Assembly: GCA_031550455.1 (NCBI GenBank)
Contig: JAVBOQ010000220.1
Span: 1-32,124, forward strand
Direction: 5' to 3'
DNA: 32,124 bases
Origin: Avichristensenella sp031550455
Lineage (GTDB): Bacteria; Bacillota; Clostridia; Christensenellales; Aristaeellaceae
The position numbers and the translations under genes are program-made. The notes under the pieces were generated by a model. The model saw only the letters and a program-made list of their open reading frames with translations. It was not told the origin of the DNA and made no database searches. Below, piece after piece: positions 16,365 to 23,863 of the stretch. The stretch's first letter is position 1; every line of letters starts with the position of its first letter.

Positions 16365-18034
16365 ACGGAGCGTATGGGGTGCGGCGGGCGGCGACGCCCG
16401 CAAGCGCGGAACAGCCGCTGTCCGAGCGGGAGCGCGCGCTGGTGCGCGAGGCGTATGAGCGGTTGGAGGTGTTCCGCGAAGGCTGCCGGGAGATGCACGA
16501 CCGGGCGCGGGAGGCGCGGCGCATCGCGCTTGGCGACGACCCGATGCAGGATCCGCCGGGCACGCCGCCGGATCGGAAGACGCTGCAGTTGCAGACGTTG
16601 AAATCAACGCTGAACAACTGCGTCGCCGACCAGATGGACAACATGCCGGAGCCGGTGCTGACGCCGGAGACGCCGAAAATGGCGCGCGCGGCGGAGGACA
16701 TGACGGACATCGTACGGTTTGTGCTGGAACAGAACCATTACGAGAGCCTGCACCGGCGGCGGGTCGAGGACTGCTTCATCACCGGCACCGCGGTGACGCA
16801 GGTGACCTGGGACGAAGATATGCACGGCGGCGAAGGCAACGTCGCGCTGCTGCGGTGGCCGGTCGAGGCGTTTTTGTGGGACCCGGTCGCCGAAGACATT
16901 CAGGACGCGCGCGCGCTGATGAAGGTCAGTTGGCACCCGCTTTCCTGGTACGCCGCGCATTACCCGGAAGCCGCCGCGTATGTCGCGTCCGAAGAGTACG
17001 CGCATGAAGAGGTCGGCGTGCCGGAAGCGTGGGCGAACCTGCAGGGCGCGGACGAGGGCCGCGCGATGATGATGGAGTACTGGTACCGTGTGTACGACGC
17101 GGACACGCGGACGTACGCGGTGCATGTCGCCGCGATGGCCGGCGGCGCGCTGCTGTTCATGAGCGAAAGGGAGCGCCCGGACGGGCTGTTCGCGCACGGG
17201 CTGTACCCGTTTGTGCTGGACGTGTACACGCCGATCGAAGGGCTGCCGGTCGGCAACGGGTTGATCCATGAGCTCGCGCCGATGATGCGCTACATCAACC
17301 GGTACGCGCACTACATCGACGAAAACCTGCGGATGTCCGCAAAAACACGCCTGCTCGTGCGCCGAGACGCGCAGATTGACAATACGGCCCTGACCGACTG
17401 GCGGCAGAACATCATTGAGGGCGGAAATATCGACGGGGACGCGGTGCGCTGGCTGACCTCCGCGCCGCTGTCGGGCCTCGCGCCCGGGCAAATGCTGCAG
17501 ATGCAGAACGATGTCAAGCAGGACAGCGGCCAGAGCCAGTTCACCCGCGGCGAGATCATCGGCGGCGTCACCGCGGCGGCCGCGATCGCGAGCCTGCAGG
17601 AGGCTGGCGGCAAGATCACGCGGCTTCGCACCGCGACGTTCAACCACGGATTTGAGCGGATCGTCGAGCAGATCGCGTGGCTGGTCGCGGAGTTCTACGA
17701 GGCGCGGCGCGCGGTGCGCGTCACCGGACGGGACGGAGAGGCGCGCGAGATCGCCTGGGAGGACGGCGCATACCCGCCGCCGCCGTACGCGGTGCGCGTG
17801 GACGTCCAGCGGCGCAACCCGCTTCGGGTGCAGGGGCGGAACGAACTGTTCATGCAGGCGTACCAGATGGCCGGGCAGAGCGGAACGCCACTGCCGCTCA
17901 GCGCGCTGTTCGCGCTGCTCGAGGTGGACGGCAAGGAGCGCGCGCTATCGGCGATCCGGGAGGCCGAACAGAAGGCGCAGGAAACGGCGGCGCAAAAGCG
18001 GGAGCAGGAAACGGTCAAGAAAGGAGAGGCATGA
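16361..18034 (+). CDS. Phage portal protein, P22-like
   Basis: This 557-residue portal forms the dodecameric channel at the capsid vertex. Recognisable blocks are an N-terminal helical part (LSERERALVREAYERLEVFR), TLKSTLNNCVADQMDNMPEPVLTP with residues typical of P22-type portals, the wing region VEAFLWDPVAEDIQDARALMKVSWHP, and the crown/stem region EIIGGVTAAAAIASLQEAGG followed by RIVEQIAWLVAEFYEARR. The C-terminus is rich in Gln, Lys and Glu and predicted helical, like the P22 barrel but shorter. The ATG at 16361 has GGGAGG upstream and overlaps the terL stop (ATGA). The gene is intact. Its last codons overlap the following small gene, again by ATGA. Confidence 0.9.
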   Translation: MNGAYGVRRAATPASAEQPLSERERALVREAYERLEVFREGCREMHDRAREARRIALGDDPMQDPPGTPPDRKTLQLQTLKSTLNNCVADQMDNMPEPVLTPETPKMARAAEDMTDIVRFVLEQNHYESLHRRRVEDCFITGTAVTQVTWDEDMHGGEGNVALLRWPVEAFLWDPVAEDIQDARALMKVSWHPLSWYAAHYPEAAAYVASEEYAHEEVGVPEAWANLQGADEGRAMMMEYWYRVYDADTRTYAVHVAAMAGGALLFMSERERPDGLFAHGLYPFVLDVYTPIEGLPVGNGLIHELAPMMRYINRYAHYIDENLRMSAKTRLLVRRDAQIDNTALTDWRQNIIEGGNIDGDAVRWLTSAPLSGLAPGQMLQMQNDVKQDSGQSQFTRGEIIGGVTAAAAIASLQEAGGKITRLRTATFNHGFERIVEQIAWLVAEFYEARRAVRVTGRDGEAREIAWEDGAYPPPPYAVRVDVQRRNPLRVQGRNELFMQAYQMAGQSGTPLPLSALFALLEVDGKERALSAIREAEQKAQETAAQKREQETVKKGEA

Positions 18035-18435
18035 TGGAACGCAGGGAAATGTTGCAACAGGGCCCGGAGGAAGGCGCGGCGGGCGAAACGGGGAGACAGG
18101 CGACGGGCGAACAGGACGGCCGGGCGCAGCTTCTGTCGGAGCAGGCGCAGGCGATCCTCGAAATGGGCGGCCCGAACATGCTTGAGGCATTCCGCGCGGA
18201 TCCGGTGATCCGCGAGAAGGTGCTGCGCGGCGAATGGGATTTCATGATCGCGTACGGATACCTTCTGGGCCGCGAAAGCGCGCGCGGCGGGCAGGCGCGG
18301 CGCGGTGTGCCGCAGGCGGTGCGGACGCCGAACAACGCGAACACGCGGCGCAGCATCGCGTCGATGAGCGCGAAGGAGTTTGACGAGCTGGATCAGATGC
18401 TGGCCAAGGGCGGCAGCTTTGAGCTGGGCCGATGA
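18031..18435 (+). CDS. Small hydrophilic protein in scaffold position
   Basis: This 134-residue protein lies between portal and capsid genes, the place of the scaffolding protein in P22-like phages. It begins with a Glu/Gly/Gln-rich, probably disordered segment (about residues 1-38), then a helical part (LLSEQAQAILEMGGPNMLEAF and REKVLRGEWDFMIAYGYLLGRE). An Arg/Asn-rich stretch follows, and it ends in a predicted amphipathic helix SMSAKEFDELDQMLAKGGSFEL. The size is smaller than the usual scaffold (about 200-300 residues). Scaffold is an inference from position and composition; I see no homology motif. The ATG at 18031 has AAAGGAG close by and overlaps the portal stop; the next codon is also ATG. 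Confidence 0.75.
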   Translation: MMERREMLQQGPEEGAAGETGRQATGEQDGRAQLLSEQAQAILEMGGPNMLEAFRADPVIREKVLRGEWDFMIAYGYLLGRESARGGQARRGVPQAVRTPNNANTRRSIASMSAKEFDELDQMLAKGGSFELGR

Positions 18436-18460
18436 CCGAAAAAAGGGAGGATGACAGGAG

Positions 18461-19714
18461 ATGGCGGTATTTGACAACATCAACCGCACCACGAGCGCGG
18501 GCGTTTCGGCGAGCGTCGTCGAGTATTACGACCGGGCGCTGATCAAAAACGTCGAACCGGAGTTGGTGCATTGCAGGGATCTGCAGAAGCGGCCGCTGCC
18601 GCCGAACAACGGCAAGCGCGTGCAGTTTCGCAGGTTCACGCCGTTCGGCGCGGTGACGACGCCGCTTTCGGAAGGTGTGACCCCGGCCGGGCAGGAGCTG
18701 ACGCAGACCGCGCTGTACGCGACGGTCAAGCCATACGGCGCGCACGTCGAGATCACCGACGAGATGAACTTTTACATGCTGGACAACATCCACCGCGAGA
18801 CCGCGAAGCTTTTGTCCGACCAGGCCGCGCTGTCGGTGGACTCCATCGCGCGGGACGCGCTGAACGCGGGCGTCAACGTGCTGTTCCCGACCGCGTCGAT
18901 CACGGCGCGCGCCCAGATCACGTCCAACGACAAACGGACCTACGCGCAGATCAAGAAGGCCGTGCGGTTCCTCAAAAAGAACAACTGCAAGCCGTTCCCG
19001 GACGGGTTCTACCACGCGATCATCTCGGTCGACGCGGTGCACGACCTGACCAGCGACACGATGTGGGTCGACGCGGCGAAATACCAGGACAAGCAGAAGA
19101 CCGAGAAGTATGAGCTCGGCACGATCTACAAGGTCAAGTTCTTCGAAAGCCCGAGCGCGAAGGTGTTCAAGGCGCAGACATACCTGTACGGGACGAAAGC
19201 GAGCCTGTCTGCGCCGGTCGGCGGCTGGGACGGGGCGAAGCGGACGATGACGGTGTCGGATCAACTGACCGCGGACGACTGCAGGAAACTCGCCGGGATG
19301 CTGGTCAACGTGCGCTGCACCAAGGGCGCGACGACGACCGAGACGGTCTGCATCGAGGACGCGACGCCCTACGCGGACGCCGCGCACCCGGCGAAGATCA
19401 CGTTCCGCTGGAACCCGGGCGCGACGCAGACCGCCAACTGGTGCGCGGCCAGCGCGGTGACCGACATCATGCCGACGGGCGGCGGCAGCGGCTGCGACGT
19501 GCACGCGACGCTGATCTACGGCGAGAACGCGGCCGGTTCCGTGGAGCTTTCCGGCAGCAAGAACATCGAGACGATCATCATGCCGCCGGGCTCGGGCGGC
19601 GCTTCCGACCCGCTGAAGCAGCGCGGAACGGTCGCCTGGAAGGTCAACGGGTTTGCGGCTGTGATTTTACAGGACAGTTGGATGATCCGCCTGGAGCACG
19701 CGGTGTCCGACTGA
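18461..19714 (+). CDS. Major capsid protein, N4-gp56 family, with inserted domain
   Basis: This 417-residue HK97-fold-like capsid protein has clear N4-gp56 signatures: an N-terminal VVEYYDRALIKNVEPELVH, KRVQFRRFTPFGAVTTPLSEG, YGAHVEITDE near residue 98, and DGFYHAIISVDAVHDLTSD near residue 190. The C-terminal end has KNIETIIMPPGSGGASDPLKQRGTVAWK and ILQDSWMIRLEHA. Between FFESPSAKVF (about residue 236) and DVHATLIYGENAAGSVEL (about residue 346) there is an extra segment of roughly 100 residues, with TMTVSD, NVRCTKGATTTETVCIED and ITFRWNPGATQTANW, likely a beta-sandwich domain displayed on the capsid. GGGAGGATGACAGGAG precedes the ATG. The gene is intact. Confidence 0.9.
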   Translation: MAVFDNINRTTSAGVSASVVEYYDRALIKNVEPELVHCRDLQKRPLPPNNGKRVQFRRFTPFGAVTTPLSEGVTPAGQELTQTALYATVKPYGAHVEITDEMNFYMLDNIHRETAKLLSDQAALSVDSIARDALNAGVNVLFPTASITARAQITSNDKRTYAQIKKAVRFLKKNNCKPFPDGFYHAIISVDAVHDLTSDTMWVDAAKYQDKQKTEKYELGTIYKVKFFESPSAKVFKAQTYLYGTKASLSAPVGGWDGAKRTMTVSDQLTADDCRKLAGMLVNVRCTKGATTTETVCIEDATPYADAAHPAKITFRWNPGATQTANWCAASAVTDIMPTGGGSGCDVHATLIYGENAAGSVELSGSKNIETIIMPPGSGGASDPLKQRGTVAWKVNGFAAVILQDSWMIRLEHAVSD

Positions 19715-19730
19715 TAAGGAGGGATAAGGG

Positions 19731-19991
19731 ATGGCCACCAAGAGCGGAATTTCGATTGAAAAGCGGGCGAAGCAGAGCGAGATCGACATGGAACGGTATT
19801 TCGCCGACTGCCCGCGCACCACGATGCGGCTGCGCCGCGACCCGGAAGCCGGAAACGACGACGCGAACGCCTATGCCGAGGCCGCGATCAACGGGCATGT
19901 GTTTTTGATCAAGCGCGGGGTGAATGTCGACGTGCCGACGCCGCTGTACCTGCTGTTCAAGCAGGCGGGCGAGCGCTTCGACGTGGAGTGA
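19731..19991 (+). CDS. Small phage protein after capsid gene
   Basis: This 86-residue soluble protein is of unknown function. It opens with charged residues (SIEKRAKQSEIDMERYF) and ends with a compact beta-like unit, AAINGHVFLIKRGVNVDVPTPLYLLFKQAGERF. That ending resembles short units found in small genes beside phage capsid genes (a residue pattern of the type ING-x-x-x-x-I-x-RG-x-x-V-x-VP). Possible roles are head decoration or minor structural protein; this is inference from position. AAGGAGGGATAAGGG precedes the ATG. The stop overlaps a GTG in the next gene. It is free of cysteines except C24. Confidence 0.72.
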   Translation: MATKSGISIEKRAKQSEIDMERYFADCPRTTMRLRRDPEAGNDDANAYAEAAINGHVFLIKRGVNVDVPTPLYLLFKQAGERFDVE

Positions 19992-19996
19992 CCGCG

Positions 19997-20359
19997 ATGC
20001 GGTTCGCGGCGATCAAGCAGCGCGCGGCCTATCAGGCGACCGGCGACGCGGACGAGGCGGCCGAGCTGGAGCCATACGCCAGCCAGTACGTCAACGAAGG
20101 GTATGAACGGTTCTGCCTGTATTACGGCATTGACAGCCCGGCGGCGCTTTCGTCGGACGACGACGAGCCCGCGCTGCCCGACTGGGCGCACCCGGCGCTT
20201 GCCGACTGGGCGACGTTTCAATTGCTGCGCAACGGCGGCCCGCAGCGGCAACAGCGCGGGATGCAATTCCGCGCGGCGTTTGAGGAGGCCGTCGCCAGGG
20301 CGTTCAGAGACGGCTGCGCGAGAGGGAAACGAACGGATATTGTTGGGGTGTATCCATAG
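19997..20359 (+). CDS. Putative head-tail connector/adaptor protein
   Basis: This 120-residue, helix-rich protein sits where head-completion adaptors are coded, between the capsid and the first tail gene. It has FAAIKQRAAYQATGDADEAAELEPYASQYVNEGYERFCLYYG, a short acidic stretch with DDDEPALPDW, and then a helical C-terminal half, LADWATFQLLRNGGPQRQQRGMQFRAAFEEAVARAFRDG. This pattern, two or more helices with a hydrophobic DWA-type helix near the centre, fits connector proteins of the gp6/gp15 type, but no motif proves it. I use ATG 19997, with GGAG eight bases upstream; a GTG at 19988 overlapping the previous stop would add three residues. Confidence 0.68.
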   Translation: MRFAAIKQRAAYQATGDADEAAELEPYASQYVNEGYERFCLYYGIDSPAALSSDDDEPALPDWAHPALADWATFQLLRNGGPQRQQRGMQFRAAFEEAVARAFRDGCARGKRTDIVGVYP

Positions 20360-20412
20360 AGATTGGAAATGGGGTGACGTGATAGAAAGGGATTCCTGTC
20401 GCGACACCCCAA
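20343..20412 (+). promoter_or_regulatory. Competing stems upstream of the tail/stabilisation gene
   Basis: CACCCCAA (20405-20412) can pair perfectly with TTGGGGTG at 20343-20350, within the end of the preceding gene. Its CACCCC can instead pair with GGGGTG at 20371-20376. The ribosome site GGAAGGAGG for the next gene lies about 20 bases downstream. A two-state RNA element is possible but unproven. Confidence 0.35.
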
Positions 20413-20445
20413 GGTTTCACCCGACTGCGGGAAGGAGGAATTGAC

Positions 20446-21885
20446 ATGTCGACGGTGCGCATGAGCGGCTTTCACGGGCTTTACCAGGACGGCGACGGCG
20501 TCGGGCTGGACCCGCGATACGCGCGGGTCGCGACGAACGTGGAAACCTCAGGCGGCGTGCTGGCAAGCGCGGCGCGCGCGGTGCGCCTTCGCGCGGAACT
20601 GGCAAGGCCGATTGGCACCCTGATGCGGCTGCACCGGCGCTGGCACGCGGGCGAAGGCCCGAAGGATCTGCTGGTCGCGGCGAGCGGCGGGCGGTTGTAC
20701 TGGATGGCGCTGGACGGGCAGGCGTGGTCGGCGATCGCGATGCCCTTGGGCATTGACGCGTACCAAAGCGACGCGTGGAGCTTTTTGACATACGAAATCA
20801 ATCCGGAAGGGTCAGAAGCGCCCGTCGACGTGCTGCTGATCTCCAACGCGAAGGACGGCATGTACTGCCTGCGCGGCGACGACATGACCGTATCCGCCGT
20901 GCCGACGCCGAGAAAATTCGGCGTGATCGCGCGGTACGCGGAGAGAATCTGGGGCGGGGCGATCGAGGACGATCCGGACATGCTCGTGTACTCCGCGCCG
21001 TACAACCCGTTCGATTGGTCGCAGAACGACGCGATCCCGGAAGACGGCGCGGGCGACGTGCAGCAGCCGAGCTGGGACGGAGACGGGTTTACCGCGCTGA
21101 CGCAATTCGGCGCGCAGTTGATCGCGATCAAGGGACGGCGCGTCTTTCGGATTCTGGGTACCGATCCGGGCCAGTACGCGTTTTACGAGCAGTTCGGCGG
21201 CGGAACGGCATACCCGGACACCGTCGCGGTCGACGGCGAGCGCATCTGGATGCTCGGCGACGACGGTGTGCTGCGCTACGACGGGCTTTCGGTCACGCCG
21301 TACGGGCGGGCGTACGCGAAAGGCGTGTTCGACCGGATGAACCGGCAGGCGCTTGACCGCGCGCGCGCGTGTATGTACAAGGAAAAGTATTACTGCGCGC
21401 TGCCGCTGGACGGTTCACCGATGAACAGCGCGGTGCTGGTGTTCGATACCTATGTGCAGTCATGGCTTTTGCGCGAGGGAGATTCCGTCGAAGCGTTTTT
21501 GCCGACCGAGGACGGATTGTTTTTCACCAGCGCGGAGGCCCCCGGGCGCGTGTTCCGATGGGGCGAGGACGCGCAGAAAACCGGCGCGGTTGCGCCCGCC
21601 AAATGGGTCGGGCCATGGCTTGACCTCGGCGCGAAGCAAGCGATCAAGGGCGGCTGGACAGTCAGCCTCGCGCCGGACGCGCCGTCGCCGGCGGAGCTTC
21701 TGGTGACCGTCCGCACGGAGAAAAAGGCGCGAACAAAGGCGCTGCGCGTCAAACCGGGAGGCCGGACGCGGAAGCTGGTGTTCGGCGGCGGCGGAAAGCG
21801 CTGGCGGCTGGAGATCGAAAGTTATGGCACGGTCGCCTGGCGGATCAGCGGCGGAATCTCCGTGGACGTCGAAGTAGACGCATGA
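20446..21885 (+). CDS. Phage tail/packaged-DNA stabilisation protein (beta-propeller-like)
   Basis: This 479-residue beta-rich protein opens with MSGFHGLYQDGDGVGLDPRYARVATNVE, a start typical of virion proteins in the P22 gp10/tail-hub class. Repeated blade-like blocks follow: KDLLVAASGGRLYWMALDG, VDVLLISNAKDGMYCLRGDD, RYAERIWGGAIEDDPDMLVYS, GAQLIAIKGRRVFRILG, DGERIWMLGDDGVLRYDGLSV and DGLFFTSAEAPGRVFRWGED, with an immunoglobulin-like C-terminal part after about residue 385. There is no catalytic motif. A role as tail hub or nozzle that plugs the portal is inferred from gene order and fold-like repeats. The ATG has AAGGAGG seven bases upstream and no in-frame competitor. Confidence 0.78.
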   Translation: MSTVRMSGFHGLYQDGDGVGLDPRYARVATNVETSGGVLASAARAVRLRAELARPIGTLMRLHRRWHAGEGPKDLLVAASGGRLYWMALDGQAWSAIAMPLGIDAYQSDAWSFLTYEINPEGSEAPVDVLLISNAKDGMYCLRGDDMTVSAVPTPRKFGVIARYAERIWGGAIEDDPDMLVYSAPYNPFDWSQNDAIPEDGAGDVQQPSWDGDGFTALTQFGAQLIAIKGRRVFRILGTDPGQYAFYEQFGGGTAYPDTVAVDGERIWMLGDDGVLRYDGLSVTPYGRAYAKGVFDRMNRQALDRARACMYKEKYYCALPLDGSPMNSAVLVFDTYVQSWLLREGDSVEAFLPTEDGLFFTSAEAPGRVFRWGEDAQKTGAVAPAKWVGPWLDLGAKQAIKGGWTVSLAPDAPSPAELLVTVRTEKKARTKALRVKPGGRTRKLVFGGGGKRWRLEIESYGTVAWRISGGISVDVEVDA

Positions 21886-21896
21886 CGGCAGGCTAA

Positions 21897-22178
21897 GTGA
21901 AAGAGATGAAGCATATGGAGTGGATTCGTGACGCCTGGTGGATCATCGGCATTGCGGCGGGTTTCATGGCGGCGGCCGCGCGCGCGGGTTGGCGATCCAG
22001 ACAGATGATGGCAAGGCTGGAACGGCTGGAGCGCCATGACAGCGAACAGAAGCGGGATATCTCCGCGCTGCTGGCCGGAATGTTCGCGGTGCTGGACGGC
22101 TTGAAACAGCAGGGATGCAACGGTGAGGTGACGAGCGCGTACGCGCGGCTCAAACAGTACGTAGTGGACAGGCGATAG
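21897..22178 (+). CDS. Small membrane protein, holin-region, one TM plus coiled coil
   Basis: This 93-residue protein has one hydrophobic N-terminal helix (WIRDAWWIIGIAAGFMAAAARAG, residues about 9-31) and a charged coiled-coil part, QMMARLERLERHDSEQKRDISALLAGMFAVLDGLKQQG. The ending CNGEVTSAYARLKQYVVDRR resembles small proteins that sit beside holins in Firmicutes prophages. It may be a holin partner or an anchor; no enzymatic feature is visible. The start is uncertain: GTG 21897 is used, with ATGs at 21906 and 21915 as alternatives, and none has a strong ribosome site. It lies 11 bp after the tail gene and just before the holin gene. Confidence 0.7.
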   Translation: MKEMKHMEWIRDAWWIIGIAAGFMAAAARAGWRSRQMMARLERLERHDSEQKRDISALLAGMFAVLDGLKQQGCNGEVTSAYARLKQYVVDRR

Positions 22179-22189
22179 GAGGGACGCGG

Positions 22190-22384
22190 ATGCAAAACAG
22201 GTTGAAAAGCCGCGTTGCGTGGGTGTCGGTGCTGGCGATCGTCGGGTTCGCAATGGGCAACTGGGGCCTGTTCGAGCGCGTCGGGCTGACCGACGAAACA
22301 TGGAAAACGCTGGCGGAGCTGGTGCTGGCGGCGATGGCCGCGTTCGGCGTGTTCAACAACCCGACAAACGGCGACGGCTTTTAA
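22190..22384 (+). CDS. Holin, phi-LC3-like
   Basis: This 64-residue protein fits the small class-II-type holins of Gram-positive phages. It has a short basic start (MQNRLKSRVAW), a first hydrophobic helix (VSVLAIVGFAMGNWGLF), a middle loop (ERVGLTDETWKT), a second helix (LAELVLAAMAAFGVFNN), and the family-typical ending NPTNGDGF, comparable to the DPTT-G-DS ending of phi-LC3 holins. It would form membrane lesions at the end of a lytic cycle and release an endolysin, but no endolysin gene is visible nearby. GGAGGG lies a few bases upstream of the ATG. The next gene has an AGGAGG and GTG start 15 bp after the stop. Confidence 0.8.
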   Translation: MQNRLKSRVAWVSVLAIVGFAMGNWGLFERVGLTDETWKTLAELVLAAMAAFGVFNNPTNGDGF

Positions 22385-22398
22385 AAGGAGGGCGTGAA

Positions 22399-23241
22399 GT
22401 GACCAGGACGATGTATACGCCGGTGAAATACAGCCCGGCGATTGGCTATCCGAGAACCCGGACACAGGAGACCGCCGGGCAGACGCCTGTGCGGACGCCA
22501 GCCGCGGCGCAGCCGGAGAACCAGGACTTGCAGGGCATCAACACGAGCGGGCTGGCCTATACGCAGTTGTCCGAAGACGCGATCGTCAGGCAGGCGCAAT
22601 CACAGGCGGACGCCGCGTACGGCACGCGAAAGCAGGCGGCGCAGGACGCGTACGAGTCGGGCGAGCTGGCGTTTGACAGGCAGCTTTCGGACATGGACGA
22701 CAGCTACGGGCGGCAGATGGAGCAGGCGAAGGCGCAGGCGGATCAGACGGTGTCGGCGGTCGACCGCAGCGCGTTATCGAGGGGGATGCAGCGGTCGAGC
22801 TACAACCTCGCGACGCTGTCGAACGCGCGACTCGCCGGCGATGAAACGCTGCGCGGCATCGGTGAGGCGCGGACGCGCGCCGAAGGCGGCATCGCGTCAG
22901 AGCGGGCGCTGAAGGCACAACAGTTCGCCCGGGAGCTTCAGCAAGCGCAGATCGAGTACGAAAACAACATCCTGCTCAACGCGGACAAGCTGCGCGAGCG
23001 CGAATACCAGCGGGCGTTTGACGCCACGGTCGCGCAGAACGAGCTGATGATGGAACTCGCGAAATACAAGAGCCAGTTGGCGGCGCAGCAGGCGGAGCAG
23101 CGGCGCTGGCAGATCGAATTTGACGAAGGCGTGCGCCGGTACAACCGGGAGCACCCCTATTGGAACAACGCTTTCGCGCAGACGGACGAGGTGTTGCAGT
23201 ATCCCGTGCAAAAGGTAACGAAGATTGGGAAAGGCGTGTAG
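22399..23241 (+). CDS. Ala/Gln/Glu-rich coiled-coil phage protein (candidate ejection or tail protein)
   Basis: This 280-residue protein is of unknown function. The N-terminus is Pro/Gln/Thr-rich and probably flexible (about residues 1-50). From about residue 60 to 250 it is a nearly continuous predicted helix with many Ala, Gln, Arg and Glu, such as QMEQAKAQADQTVSAVD, QQFARELQQAQIEYENN and KYKSQLAAQQAEQRRWQIEF. It ends with a short aromatic/basic tail. There is no enzymatic motif, signal or membrane helix. Size, composition and place after tail genes recall ejection proteins of P22-like phages, but this is inference. The GTG at 22399 is chosen because AGGAGG lies seven bases upstream. It is the last phage gene in the cassette. 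Confidence 0.78.
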   Translation: MTRTMYTPVKYSPAIGYPRTRTQETAGQTPVRTPAAAQPENQDLQGINTSGLAYTQLSEDAIVRQAQSQADAAYGTRKQAAQDAYESGELAFDRQLSDMDDSYGRQMEQAKAQADQTVSAVDRSALSRGMQRSSYNLATLSNARLAGDETLRGIGEARTRAEGGIASERALKAQQFARELQQAQIEYENNILLNADKLREREYQRAFDATVAQNELMMELAKYKSQLAAQQAEQRRWQIEFDEGVRRYNREHPYWNNAFAQTDEVLQYPVQKVTKIGKGV

Positions 23242-23521
23242 GCGCGGGGGGAAAGCAATGTCATTTCCTTAAACGCGGAGAGGGTGCCAAGGTAGGGTCT
23301 CCTGCACAAGTCATCGAATTGTCCAGACATAAATGAAAACAGAAGGGACCGAAAAGCCGAAGCTTCCTGAACAGGTTCATCGTCAACACCGAGACATGGA
23401 TCGAAACCTCGCTTTATGCCGCAAGCGCAAGCTTTTTCCCCGATTCTCATTCTTTCCCTTGCACTTGTTCGACGGCTGATGCCCATTTCCCTTTTGGTTT
23501 TACTGACTTTTTTCTTCCGCA
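23242..23521. other. Gene-free scar to the right of the phage cassette
   Basis: I see no supportable gene here. Base use is lower in GC than on the left. A short hydrophobic open frame from 23416 (MPQAQAFSPILILSLALVRR) runs into the IS200 remnant but has no ribosome site. No terminator was found after the last phage gene and no direct repeat matching the left boundary was noticed. Confidence 0.5.
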
Positions 23522-23862
23522 GGAGACCCGAATTACGGTAAGATCAAAAGCGAGACAGGGAAGATACTGCGAACGCTTTGCGAACGCAAAGGAGTGGAGA
23601 TCATAGAGGCGCAAGCCTGCCCGAATCATATCCATATGCTGGTCGGCATACCGCCGAAACTAAGCGTGTCGGAGTTCATGGGATATTTGAAAGGCAAGAG
23701 CTCACTGATGCTGTTCGATAAAGTTGCGAACATGAAGTATCGATACTGGAACAGACAATTTTGGTGCAGAGGATACTATGTGGATACGGTTGGACGAAAC
23801 AACTAACGATGAAGGAAATGATTGACCCGTTTACGGGCGAGCCGGTAGAAAAGGGTAAATAA
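23522..23862 (+). pseudogene. tnpA: IS200/IS605-type TnpA transposase, decayed
   Basis: This is a remnant of the small HUH-endonuclease transposase. Readable from 23522 are YGKIKSETGKILRTLCERKG, then CPNHIHMLVGIPPKLSVSEF with the HUH pair (H-I-H), SSLMLFDKVANMKYRYWNRQFW and GYYVDTVGRN with the catalytic tyrosine. The N-terminal 30 or so residues normally ahead of this are missing or frameshifted. After VGRN the frame hits a stop at 23804. The C-terminal end LTMKEMIDPFTGEPVEKGK continues in another frame to 23862, with roughly 15-20 residues of the helix carrying the tyrosine partner region lost at the join. The element therefore has an internal deletion plus frameshift and cannot make active transposase. 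Confidence 0.85.
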
Positions 23863-23863
23863 A

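Larger units (their letters stand above)
14632..23241 (+). mobile_element. Compact virion-morphogenesis cassette (prophage remnant, satellite or domesticated particle)
   Basis: Eleven plus-strand genes run in the order of a short-tailed phage head-and-tail module: small terminase, large terminase, portal, scaffold-position protein, capsid, two small head genes, tail/stabilisation protein, small membrane protein, holin, coiled-coil protein. Several neighbours overlap by ATGA. No integrase, repressor, replication, endolysin or receptor-binding gene is present inside the block. The G/C-rich codon use is like the flanking host genes. Host genes lie on both sides; an IS200 scar adjoins the right end. 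Confidence 0.8.

Noticed and set aside
23157..23486. Minus-strand open frame after the last phage gene (Cys-rich, 109 codons)
   Set aside because: No ribosome site and it overlaps the end of the coiled-coil gene; nothing supports expression.
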